A DNA stretch of 36,434 nt from Gammaproteobacteria bacterium (lineage in GTDB: Bacteria > Pseudomonadota > Gammaproteobacteria > Pseudomonadales > Pseudomonadaceae), in the NCBI GenBank assembly GCA_018816095.1, contig JAHIWP010000076.1, positions 1-36,434 on the forward strand, read 5' to 3'. A model generated the notes under the pieces. The model did not search any database. It was not told where the DNA came from and saw nothing but the letters and a program-made list of their open reading frames with translations. Numbering within the stretch: position 1 is the stretch's first letter; every line of letters starts with the position of its first letter. A program made the translations under genes and the position numbers. Shown piece after piece: positions 1 through 8,509 of this stretch.

Positions 1-129
1 ACCCTTGCCTTCAGCTAACACTTCCCCTTGCCGGGTGTGTAGAGGACTTTCACCTCCAAGTCGCCAGGCTCACCACCACAGTGAACCCGACAGCGCCAGT
101 CACGGCGCTACGCGCCATGCCTGGCGCAC
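1..129 (-). mobile_element. 5' end of a group II intron (class C-like), truncated by window edge
   Basis: Read on the minus strand, position 129 begins GTGCGCC, matching the GUGYG 5' end of group II introns. The stretch continues through a short GAGG-TGAAAG-TCCTC hairpin to GAAGGCAAGGGT. This closely resembles the start of domain I of bacterial class C introns (those of Bacillus halodurans and Oceanobacillus, from memory). The intron runs off the left edge, so its RT/maturase ORF and domains V-VI are not visible. It lies directly behind the aceA terminator, which is the class C insertion habit. Bases 1-131 are an exact inverted copy of 36301-36431. Group II identity is well supported; the class is inferred. 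Confidence 0.85.
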
Positions 130-132
130 CAT

Positions 133-162
133 AAAAAAACCCCAGCATTTCTGCTGGGGTTC
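133..162 (-). terminator. Rho-independent terminator of aceA
   Basis: A 9 bp stem, ACCCCAGCA/TGCTGGGGT with loop TTTC (139-160), is followed on the minus strand by seven T residues (139-133). It lies about 50 bp past the aceA stop codon. The intron 5' end starts 4 bases beyond the T-run. Confidence 0.9.
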
Positions 163-212
163 TTTTCAACACACTCAACCTTGATCGTGGCCTCGGTTGA
201 GTGAACCGGTTC

Positions 213-1808
213 TTAGCTGAACTGGTTCATGGTGTTGTCTTTGCCGCCTGCCTTCAGAGCTGCTTCGCCAGCGAAGTACTCTTTGTGCGCATCGCCGATG
301 TCGGAACCGGACATGTTCTGGTGCTTGACGCAGGCGATACCTTGACGGATCTCCTCGCGCTGAACGCCTTTCACGTAGGCCAGCATGCCTTGGTCTGCGA
401 AGTAGCCTTTGGCCAGGTTGTCGGTGGACAGCGCGGCGGTGTGGTAAGTCGGCAGGGTGATCAGGTGGTGGAAGATACCGGCCTGAGCAGACGCGTCACG
501 CTGGAAGGTGCGGATGCGCTCATCAGCGAACTTAGCCAGTTCAGTTTCGTCGTAATCGACGCTCATCAGCTTGGCGCGGTCGTAGGCGGAAACGTCCTTA
601 CCTTCTGCAGCCATGCTGTCGAAGGCCTGCTGACGGAAGTTCAGCGTCCAGTTGAACGATGGGCTGTTGTTGTAAACCAGCTTGGCGTTCGGGATGGTTT
701 TACGGATTTCGTTAACCATTTCTGCGATCTGGCCGACGTGTGGCTTCTCGGTTTCGATCCACAGCATGTCAGCGCCGTTCTGCAGGGACGTGATGCTGTC
801 CAGTACGCAACGCGCTTCACCGGTGCCAGCACGGAACTGGAACAGGTTGGAAGGCAGGCGCTTAGGACGCAGCAGCTTGCCACCACGGTTGATCACGACG
901 TCGCCATTGCCCAGATCGGCAGCAGAAACTTCTTCGCAATCGAGGAAGGAGTTGTACTGGTCGCCCAGGTCGCCCGGCTCTTTGGTCACGGCGATTTGCT
1001 TGGTCAGGCCAGCACCCAGGGAGTCGGTACGCGCAACGATCACGCCGTTGTCGATGCCCAGCTCGAGGAACGCGTAGCGAACAGCGTTGATCTTGGCGAT
1101 AAAGTCGGCGTGAGGAACGGTTACTTTACCGTCCTGGTGACCGCACTGCTTCTCGTCAGACACCTGGTTTTCGATCTGGATGCAGCACGCACCCGCTTCG
1201 ATCATCTTCTTAGCCAGCAAGTAGGTGGCTTCTGGGTTACCGAAACCCGCGTCGATGTCGGCGATGATTGGCACTACATGAGTTTCGTAGTTGTCGATCT
1301 GCTTCTGGATGTCAGCCGCTTTGGCGTTGTCGTCTGCAGCGCGGGCAGCATCCAGCGCGGAGAACAGCAGGTCCAATTCGCGGGCGTCAGCCTGGCGCAG
1401 GAAGGTGTACAGCTCTTCAATCAGGCCGGAAACCGAGGTTTTCTCGTGCATGGACTGATCCGGCAGCGGACCGAAATCCGAACGCAGAGCAGCAACCATC
1501 CAGCCCGACAGGTAGAGGTAGCGCTTGTTAGTAGTCTTCAGGTGCTTCTTGATCGAAATCAGCTTCTGCTGACCGATGAAACCATGCCAGCAGCCCAGGG
1601 ACTGGGTGTAGACGGAGGAGTCAGCATCGTACTCGGCCATGTCTTTACGCATGATGTCAGCAGTGTACTGAGCGATTTCCAGACCGGTTTTGAAACGGTT
1701 CTGAGCGCGCATGCGGGCTACGGACTCAGGGTCGATAGCGCTCCAGCTGCTGCCAGCAGCGGCTTTAAGGGCGGCAACGGCTTTGATGTCGTTTTGATAA
1801 GCTGACAT
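213..1808 (-). CDS. aceA: Isocitrate lyase
   Basis: AceA cleaves isocitrate to glyoxylate and succinate, the first step of the glyoxylate shunt, in the cytoplasm. The protein is 531 residues, the long Pseudomonas form rather than the roughly 430-residue E. coli form. Visible motifs are the metal-binding DIDAGFGN (184-191), the catalytic KQCGH with Cys222, and the late substrate-binding NNSPSFNW. The ATG at 1808 is preferred over an in-frame ATG at 1862 because GAAGGA lies just upstream and the family begins MSAYQ. The gene is monocistronic, with a strong terminator behind it. Its probable promoter is about 400 bp upstream, next to a split palindrome, so carbon-source control is likely. Confidence 0.97.
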   Translation of the reverse strand: MSAYQNDIKAVAALKAAAGSSWSAIDPESVARMRAQNRFKTGLEIAQYTADIMRKDMAEYDADSSVYTQSLGCWHGFIGQQKLISIKKHLKTTNKRYLYLSGWMVAALRSDFGPLPDQSMHEKTSVSGLIEELYTFLRQADARELDLLFSALDAARAADDNAKAADIQKQIDNYETHVVPIIADIDAGFGNPEATYLLAKKMIEAGACCIQIENQVSDEKQCGHQDGKVTVPHADFIAKINAVRYAFLELGIDNGVIVARTDSLGAGLTKQIAVTKEPGDLGDQYNSFLDCEEVSAADLGNGDVVINRGGKLLRPKRLPSNLFQFRAGTGEARCVLDSITSLQNGADMLWIETEKPHVGQIAEMVNEIRKTIPNAKLVYNNSPSFNWTLNFRQQAFDSMAAEGKDVSAYDRAKLMSVDYDETELAKFADERIRTFQRDASAQAGIFHHLITLPTYHTAALSTDNLAKGYFADQGMLAYVKGVQREEIRQGIACVKHQNMSGSDIGDAHKEYFAGEAALKAGGKDNTMNQFS

Positions 1809-2202
1809 GGTCAATCCTTCAAAGTATGTGTTTGGTTGAGCACCGACTTCCCCACTGAACACCTGTGTTGCTGGAGGTTGTTGTAGCCAACTGCAGAGCG
1901 TTGAGAAATTGACGTGAGACGGAATTAATCCGGGAGAGGGGACATAAGCTCAACAGGGCGCTGGCTGCAGCGGTTACAAATGACCCTGGATCATTTGCTG
2001 GCTAACGGATCCAAAGATTCCGTTGGGCCGATCTGCTACGAGTGATGCACACTGTTGCTAAACGCTTCCCCGTCCCTCAGGACAACTTCGTTCCAGTCGC
2101 AATCTCATCGAACGGCCTTGTGGGCTTTACAACACAAATCGGCTCTGACGGTAAGTTGGAGCGCGATCCGGAGGGCCTTTCAGCACCTCTGATTAGCGGG
2201 AG
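1809..2202 (-). other. Long aceA leader / upstream region without a convincing gene
   Basis: This stretch separates the aceA start codon from the only good sigma70-like promoter found upstream. If that promoter is used, it is a 5' untranslated leader of roughly 395 nt. The only open frame of any length (plus strand, 2042-2260) lacks the GC-rich third positions of neighbouring genes and a recognisable family. A partial dyad, TGGATC...GGATCCA (about 1987-2013), is present. No known riboswitch motif was recognised. Confidence 0.4.
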
Positions 2203-2209
2203 CGGGGCC

Positions 2210-2238
2210 ATCATGCCTCCGCAAAAAGTGTTCGTCAA
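2210..2238 (-). promoter_or_regulatory. Candidate sigma70 promoter for aceA
   Basis: On the minus strand TTGACG (2238-2233) is followed by exactly 17 bp and then CATGAT (2215-2210), with 5/6 and 4/6 matches to consensus. It points toward aceA and would start transcription near 2203. The split palindrome at 2245-2271 abuts its upstream side. No transcript data are available, and a weaker nearer promoter is not excluded. Confidence 0.6.
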
Positions 2239-2244
2239 TTATTT

Positions 2245-2271
2245 TGTAGTGCCTTTCTAGTGACTACTACA
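2245..2271. promoter_or_regulatory. Split palindrome, candidate RccR-type operator of aceA
   Basis: Half-sites TGTAGT (2245-2250) and ACTACA (2266-2271) are perfect inverted copies separated by 15 bp. They lie just upstream of the -35 of the candidate aceA promoter. From memory, the Pseudomonas RpiR-family regulator RccR represses aceA through a pseudo-palindrome of about 28 bp with widely spaced half-sites, and related HexR sites use TGTAAT/ATTACA-like halves. The assignment to RccR is inferred from target gene, half-site type and spacing. Confidence 0.5.
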
Positions 2272-2440
2272 TAATTTTTTTGGCGACCGGCAGGTCAGCC
2301 TCTACGGCTTTATCCAGCGGGTTCCAGGGGAGGAGGCCAGCGCAGGGATGTTTACGGGTGACGACTGTGCCGCCGCCTGCTGGCAGCAGCTGATGAGTGG
2401 TCTCGGCATTGAATGGCAGGCGATTAGTGCCCCAGCTTGA
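2264..2440 (+). pseudogene. GC-rich coding remnant, 5' part missing
   Basis: From 2282 to the TGA at 2438-2440 one plus-strand frame reads 52 codons with typical Pseudomonas third-position GC and a protein-like composition (GDRQVSLYGFIQRVPG, then GDDCAAACWQQ). Upstream the frame runs into AT-rich sequence and a TGA at 2261, with no start codon between. Its only internal ATG is at 2348. This looks like the C-terminal end of a gene whose front was lost, ending 12 bp before the convergent secretin-like gene. The family is not recognised. Alternatively it is a small gene with a cryptic start. Confidence 0.4.
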
Positions 2441-2452
2441 GTTGCGCTCGGA

Positions 2453-3262
2453 TCAATCCACCACGTCGACCTTGACGCGAATATTCATGTCTTCACGGCC
2501 ATGGGTCGAACGACGTTGCAGGAAATCGCCCTGTTCGCCCTGGTTTTGCTCGCTGACACCGCCAATATTGATCCACTCACCGATCCGCCCGCTGACTCGC
2601 GTATCGGTGCTTTGCACATCGATAACGCCGGGCTGTGATTGGCTGAGGCGGTCGCGGTTGCTGCTTATGGTGATGTGCACCCGTTCACCACTCAAGCTCG
2701 CCGTGACATAAAACCCACGCGTGACATTGCGGTATTGAGTGGTGCTGTAGGGCTGGCCGTAAGTATCGCGGCCGCGGGTGGTCAGCGGCACGCTCTGGCC
2801 GATTTGGATCAGCGCCGGATAACCCTCGGTAGCCTGCACGTGTTGGGTGCCGCCGCTGCGGCTGTCGGTGCTACGGCGGATGATGCGCACCTGATCACGG
2901 CCATTGATTTCGCCCTGGCCGATCTGTACCTCGGCATCGCCGGCGCTGATTGTGCCGTCGGCGCGGTAGCCGCGGTCGGACTGAAAGCCCGACTCATTGG
3001 TGTCGACGCTGATCAGCAAGCGCCGTGGTTCAGTGTCGAGCTGTTGCAGCAGAGCGCGTATTTCAGCAATTTTCGCTGGCTCGGCATTGACGATCAGTTG
3101 GTTGCCGTAGGCGTTGACCTTGCCTTCCTGGCCCAGCACCGATTGCACCACGCCGAGCACCTCATCGGCCGTGCGGAAGTTCAACGGAATCACCTCGGTG
3201 GCAGCACTGACAAACAGGCTACAGCTCAGCAGCACGGTGGCGAGTAGGGCACGAACCTTCAT
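2453..3262 (-). CDS. Short secretin-like (NolW-type domain) exported protein
   Basis: The 269-residue product has a signal peptide (about residues 1-21, hydrophobic LLATVLLSCSLF ending VSA-A). It is followed by a secretin short-domain/NolW-like fold at about 23-85 (VIPLNFRTADEVLGVVQSVL, then NQLIVNA). The rest resembles a reduced secretin core with repeated beta-rich segments, but at 269 residues it is much shorter than true secretins such as GspD or PilQ. It is probably periplasmic or outer-membrane associated; its function is unknown. The start codon lies inside an ATGA overlap with the upstream DUF7931-like gene, preceded by CGGAG, so the two are translationally coupled. No secretion-system genes are nearby. 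Confidence 0.75.
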   Translation of the reverse strand: MKVRALLATVLLSCSLFVSAATEVIPLNFRTADEVLGVVQSVLGQEGKVNAYGNQLIVNAEPAKIAEIRALLQQLDTEPRRLLISVDTNESGFQSDRGYRADGTISAGDAEVQIGQGEINGRDQVRIIRRSTDSRSGGTQHVQATEGYPALIQIGQSVPLTTRGRDTYGQPYSTTQYRNVTRGFYVTASLSGERVHITISSNRDRLSQSQPGVIDVQSTDTRVSGRIGEWINIGGVSEQNQGEQGDFLQRRSTHGREDMNIRVKVDVVD

Positions 3263-3900
3263 AGCAGAAAACTCCGTAAGTCAGCGTCGGTGATGCTGGT
3301 GTCCCAGGCTTGATCAAACTGCGCGCGGCGCTGACGGTTGCGGCCGGGGTCTTGGTAGAGGGCGTAGCCACTCGCTTGGCCCAGTTCGGGCAACAGCAGC
3401 AGGCCACGGTCATCGGCCAGCAGAAACGCCAGCGCCTCATTGGGGTAGTCCGGGTGCAGCTTGCGGATCTGCAGGTTGCTCGACAGGCGGCGGGAAAGGC
3501 TAAGCAGGCGGTGGCCATCCTTCACCGCGCGGCTGGGATCGCGCAGCAGAATGCGCAGTTGATTGCGCGGGCTGGCCAGGAGAAAACGGGTACAGGCGTC
3601 TTGCACGCTGCTGTGGTGATAGAGCCAGGGTTCTAAGTCGTGGCTGTAGATACACAGGCTGCGCTGAGCTTGCTGTAACAGAGCCAGGGCGTGAGCGCGG
3701 GCCTGTTCGGGTTGGCTGAAACGCTCCAGCGTCGGGTGCGCACCGAGGGTAAACGGCGCCGGTTCTGCACGCGGGCTGTCGGGGCTGTGGGTGGCCGGAT
3801 TATGCACAGCAAAACGCCCCGATGACTGAAACTCGATGGCGGGAAGCTCTGTAGGTTCCAGCGGTTCGGTTGGTTCACTCGGGGCGTTTTCGTCGTTCAT
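3259..3900 (-). CDS. DUF7931-like protein of unknown function
   Basis: The 213-residue cytoplasmic product has a low-complexity, acidic and Pro-rich N-terminus (about 1-55, with repeated EPTEP). A conserved-looking domain follows (about 60-213), including RSLCIYSHDLEPWLYHH and LRILLRDPSRAVKDGHRL. The alternating strands resemble a phospholipase-D-like fold, but the HxKxxxxD catalytic motif is not seen, so enzyme activity is doubtful. The DUF assignment is from memory. It sits 8 bp behind the GNAT gene and overlaps the next gene by 4 bp, so it belongs to the roxA operon. AAAGG precedes the start. Confidence 0.7.
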   Translation of the reverse strand: MNDENAPSEPTEPLEPTELPAIEFQSSGRFAVHNPATHSPDSPRAEPAPFTLGAHPTLERFSQPEQARAHALALLQQAQRSLCIYSHDLEPWLYHHSSVQDACTRFLLASPRNQLRILLRDPSRAVKDGHRLLSLSRRLSSNLQIRKLHPDYPNEALAFLLADDRGLLLLPELGQASGYALYQDPGRNRQRRAQFDQAWDTSITDADLRSFLL

Positions 3901-3908
3901 ATTGGCCT

Positions 3909-4334
3909 TTAGGCGCTGTTACGCACCATGTCCACGTGAGGGATGCCAGCTTCCAAGTATTCACCGCTGACGATGGCAAACCCGAGCTTTTCATAAAAGG
4001 CGGTGGCGTGCACTTGCGCGCTGAGCATTTGTTGCTTCAAACCGCGCTGTTCCGCTTCTTCGATTACGGCCTGGATAAGTGCCACGCCAACGTTCAGCCC
4101 GCGCCAATCCTTAAGCACTGAAACTCGGCCAATATGCCCATCGGCCAGCAAGCGCGCCGTACCAACCGGATAGTCGCCTTCCAGTGCCAGAAAGTGCACC
4201 GCTTCGGCGTCCTCGGCATCCCATTCGAGCTCCGGCGGCACCGCTTGTTCCGCCACAAACACGGTTTCACGAATGCGCCGCAGGTCAGCGTTGTCCTTTT
4301 GCCAGTCAGCCAGGCGAACGTGGATCTCACTCAT
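3909..4334 (-). CDS. GNAT-family N-acetyltransferase
   Basis: This is a 141-residue single-domain GNAT protein. The acetyl-CoA-binding region is visible as GRVSVLKDWRGLNVGVAL, and the C-terminal FYEKLGF motif is typical of the fold. FVAEQAVPPELEWDAED near the N-terminus resembles the ElaA/YjcF-type subgroup. The substrate cannot be predicted. An in-frame ATG at 4394 would add 20 residues lying inside roxA. The ATG at 4334 is chosen because GGAG lies 9 bases upstream and the protein then starts at the usual place. It overlaps the end of roxA by 8 bp, indicating coupling. Confidence 0.85.
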   Translation of the reverse strand: MSEIHVRLADWQKDNADLRRIRETVFVAEQAVPPELEWDAEDAEAVHFLALEGDYPVGTARLLADGHIGRVSVLKDWRGLNVGVALIQAVIEEAEQRGLKQQMLSAQVHATAFYEKLGFAIVSGEYLEAGIPHVDMVRNSA

Positions 4335-5493
4335 CAGCAAACTCCAGGCTGCCTTGCTTGACCAGCTCAACCAGCAGGTTACGCCCTTCGTCATCGGCGA
4401 GCCACGGGGCCAGGTTGTCGATGTGCAGGGCGTCGGCCGCGCAGACCAGCTTCAACAGTTCGCGCAGGCTGGCCGAAAGTAGGCGGCTCTGGCCGCTGGC
4501 AAACAGCACCAGGTCTTCACCCACTTCTGACCATGCCATGCGGGCGCTGGGGTTGCGGATCATCACGGCGCCATCTTCCAGGCTGGCGAGGAACGCCTCT
4601 TCGTCGATCTCGATACCGGCGATCAGCTCGGGATAACGCGGCTCGGTCATAAACTGGCCAAACCAGGTCATCAGCAGGCGTTCATCGCTCATGTGCTCAG
4701 TGAGCAGGGCTTTGAGGCGGTCCAGGGCGTCGCGCTGGATTTGTGTTGGGTCGCTGGTCGGCTGCGCGTCGGCGTCGCTGTAGCGCTCTTCATCGGGCAG
4801 GAACTGGCCGAGAAAGTCGGTGAAATGGGTGAGAACTTCGGCGGCGCTTGGCGCGCGGAAGCCTACAGAATACGTCATACAGTCATCCTCAGCGGTACCA
4901 CAGTGGGCCAGAAGCGGCGGCAGGTAGAGCATGTCGCCGGGCTCCAGAACCCATTCTTCAGTTTTAACGAATTCAGCGAGGATCTTCAGATCCGCGTGTT
5001 GCAGCATCGGGCTGTTGGAATCGCACACTTGGCCAACCTGCCAGCGACGCGTGCCATAGCCTTGCAGCAGGAATACATCGTAATTATCGAAATGCGGGCC
5101 CACGCCGCCGCCTGGAGCGGCGAAGCTGACCATCACATCGTCGATGCGCCACTTGGGCAGAAACTTGAATTGCTCGATCAGCTCGGCCACTTCCGGAACG
5201 AATTGATCGACGGCCTGTACCAGCAAGGTCCAGTCACGCTCAGGCAGTTCGGCGAAGGCGTCTTCCGCGAAGGGGCCGCGGCGCAGCTCCCAGGGGCGCT
5301 CGCCATGCTCGATGACCAGGCGTGATTCGATTTCCTCTTCCAGGGCCAGGCCAGCCAGTTCATCCGGCGAGATTGGGCTCTCGAAACCCGGAATAGCCTG
5401 GCGGACCAGCAAGGGTTTTTTCTGCCAGTAGTCGCGCATGAATTCGCGCGCAGTCAGCCCGCCCAGCAGTTGAAGCGAAATATCAGGATTCAT
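4327..5493 (-). CDS. roxA: Ribosomal protein uL16 arginine hydroxylase (cupin/JmjC)
   Basis: This is a 388-residue homologue of E. coli RoxA/YcfD, a 2-oxoglutarate- and Fe(II)-dependent oxygenase that hydroxylates an arginine of ribosomal protein uL16. The JmjC iron ligands are visible: HFD (His134, Asp136) and a distal His197 in PPLLAHCG. The C-terminal half is the dimerisation and winged-helix part, and length agrees with the family. AAGGG precedes the start. It is the first gene of a four-gene minus-strand operon with overlapping junctions and lies downstream of purB's terminator, so it probably has its own promoter. Confidence 0.92.
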   Translation of the reverse strand: MNPDISLQLLGGLTAREFMRDYWQKKPLLVRQAIPGFESPISPDELAGLALEEEIESRLVIEHGERPWELRRGPFAEDAFAELPERDWTLLVQAVDQFVPEVAELIEQFKFLPKWRIDDVMVSFAAPGGGVGPHFDNYDVFLLQGYGTRRWQVGQVCDSNSPMLQHADLKILAEFVKTEEWVLEPGDMLYLPPLLAHCGTAEDDCMTYSVGFRAPSAAEVLTHFTDFLGQFLPDEERYSDADAQPTSDPTQIQRDALDRLKALLTEHMSDERLLMTWFGQFMTEPRYPELIAGIEIDEEAFLASLEDGAVMIRNPSARMAWSEVGEDLVLFASGQSRLLSASLRELLKLVCAADALHIDNLAPWLADDEGRNLLVELVKQGSLEFADE

Positions 5494-5522
5494 CGCTAAG
5501 CCCTTGAATTAGTTGAATACCC

Positions 5523-5553
5523 ATAAATAAAAACGCCCGGCACAGCCGGGCGT
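5523..5553 (-). terminator. Rho-independent terminator of purB
   Basis: The stem ACGCCCGGC/GCCGGGCGT has loop ACA (5533-5553). On the minus strand it is followed by TTTTTATTTATGG. It starts 19 bp past the purB stop codon and upstream of roxA. Confidence 0.9.
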
Positions 5554-5571
5554 CTGGGTGGCTGTTGCCGT

Positions 5572-6984
<1,413 letters not shown>

Positions 6985-7028
6985 TCATACATGAAATCGG
7001 CAGCTGAATTGCGCTTGCTTACTACCGT

Positions 7029-7889
7029 TCAGCCGCGCACGCGCCGCGCAATGGATAACAAGCTGGCACTGAAAATCAGCGCAGCCCCAAACCATGAGGT
7101 CAGGTCAGGGCTTTCATCCCAGCGCCACCAGGCAATAACGCCGGCAAAGACGATCGCCAGGTAAGCAAAGGGGCCGATCAGGCCTGGTGGCGCAAGGGCG
7201 TAAGCCCTGGACATGATGATCTGGCTGGCAGTCGCCAGTAGACCGATCATCAGCAATAGCCCGAGGTCATGCTGCGACAGCGGTTGCCAGGCCCAAGCCA
7301 GGGGGATGGCCGAGATCAGCGCGCTGAACAGTGAAAAATAGAACACGATCCGAAACGCCGGCTCGGTGTCGCTCATTTCTCGAATCGAAACAAACGCGAA
7401 TGCAGCCAGGATGCTGGCTGTCAGACCGATCAGCGTATGGCTGTCCAGCAGCGCCGCAGATGGCTTGGCCACCAGCAATACACCAACGAGGCCAATGCCT
7501 GACGTTAGTAGCATGCGCTTGGTCAGCGGCTCTTTAAGCCACCACCAGGCGATTATTGGGGTAAACACTGGGGCCGAGTAAGTGAACAGCATGGCGTCAG
7601 TTAGCGGCAGGTGGGCAATGGCGTAGAAGAAGCAGTACATCGCCGCCAAGCCATAGGTGGTGCGCCACAGGTGTGACTTTAAGCGCCCGGTCTTAAGCGG
7701 CTGCACGCCTTTGAGCAGTATCAGCGGCAGAAAGAACAGCACGCCCACCAGGTTGCGAAAAAACACCACCGATTCGTTGTTGACGCTGACGGAGACCTCG
7801 CGGATCGCGCCTCCCATAAACGAAAACAACAGCGCTGAAAGTGCCAGTAATGCCGCACCGTGTAACGGCTTGACCGAGCGCGTGAGCAT
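7029..7889 (-). CDS. DMT/EamA-family membrane transporter
   Basis: The product is 286 residues with about ten hydrophobic segments arranged as two EamA repeats, the usual drug/metabolite transporter layout. Features include an early LLALSALLFSFMGG helix and a loop with WWWLKEPLT between the repeats. The substrate is unknown. The ATG at 7889 shares a base with the hflD stop (TAATG), so translation is probably coupled. Upstream in-frame ATGs would place the start inside hflD without a ribosome binding site. It sits between hflD and purB. Confidence 0.88.
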   Translation of the reverse strand: MLTRSVKPLHGAALLALSALLFSFMGGAIREVSVSVNNESVVFFRNLVGVLFFLPLILLKGVQPLKTGRLKSHLWRTTYGLAAMYCFFYAIAHLPLTDAMLFTYSAPVFTPIIAWWWLKEPLTKRMLLTSGIGLVGVLLVAKPSAALLDSHTLIGLTASILAAFAFVSIREMSDTEPAFRIVFYFSLFSALISAIPLAWAWQPLSQHDLGLLLMIGLLATASQIIMSRAYALAPPGLIGPFAYLAIVFAGVIAWWRWDESPDLTSWFGAALIFSASLLSIARRVRG

Positions 7890-8509
7890 TAGCTGCGCAG
7901 CAGTGGATAAAGCTCTTTGAGCAGCTTGCTGCGGCTGAACACCATCTGCCAGCGATGGCCGCCCAATTGGCGCCACAGGCGCGCAGAACGAATCCCGGCA
8001 AGCAGCAGTGCGCGGATTTTCGCCGCATTATTGGCCTGCTGCAGATGGCGCATGTCGCCTTGCACCTGAATGCGTTGGCGGAACGTGCTGATAGTGTCCT
8101 GGTACAGGCTGCCGCAGTTGGCGATGACGTTCTCATGGGTCGAGCCAAAGAGCTCAACCTGCTGCTGAATCTGATCGAGGCGGCTGCCCATCACTTGCAG
8201 CATATCGCCGCGTTTATTCAGTTGCCGCTCCAGCGCGGTCAAGGCCAAGGCGTAGCGCAATGGCTCGCGCTGCAGGCTGGCTGGGTCACGCTCGAGTGCG
8301 CCCACCAGGGCGCGGTAACCCTCACGCAAATTCAGGTCATCGCCGCCATACACGTCCAGCGTGTTCTTCGGGTCGCGCACCAGCAGGCTGTTGATCATGC
8401 ATGCCACAGCGGGCTCACTGACCTGGCCGGTTCGCGCCAGCGTATCGACCAATACGGCGGACTCGAATACCGCCCCGAGGGCGATCAACTGCTCACGGAT
8501 TGGGTTCAC
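7889..8509 (-). CDS. hflD: High frequency lysogenization protein HflD homologue
   Basis: This is a 206-residue all-helical, membrane-peripheral protein. In E. coli HflD binds the phage lambda CII protein; its housekeeping role is unclear. Recognisable stretches are [21 protein letters not shown] and the C-terminal [19 protein letters not shown]. An upstream ATG at 8533 is in frame, but the GTG at 8509 is preferred. It forms a GTGA overlap with the mnmA stop and is preceded by AGGAG at 8-base spacing. The order nudJ-mnmA-hflD-purB is also that of E. coli, apart from the inserted transporter. Confidence 0.92.
   Translation of the reverse strand: MNPIREQLIALGAVFESAVLVDTLARTGQVSEPAVACMINSLLVRDPKNTLDVYGGDDLNLREGYRALVGALERDPASLQREPLRYALALTALERQLNKRGDMLQVMGSRLDQIQQQVELFGSTHENVIANCGSLYQDTISTFRQRIQVQGDMRHLQQANNAAKIRALLLAGIRSARLWRQLGGHRWQMVFSRSKLLKELYPLLRS

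Noticed and set aside
201-1805. 534-residue plus-strand open frame
   Set aside because: Antisense shadow of aceA, produced by GC-rich codon positions; no recognisable domain or ribosome binding site.
2042-2260. 72-residue plus-strand open frame upstream of aceA
   Set aside because: Codon usage unlike neighbouring genes, no Shine-Dalgarno, no family resemblance; it overlaps the candidate aceA promoter and leader.
2246-2271. GntR-type operator as an alternative reading of the aceA palindrome
   Set aside because: GntR-family sites usually have much shorter spacers; the 15 bp gap and the aceA context fit an RccR-type site better, though not proven.
3259-3900. Active phospholipase-D-type enzyme
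   Set aside because: The general fold pattern is suggestive, but no HxKxxxxD motif is present.
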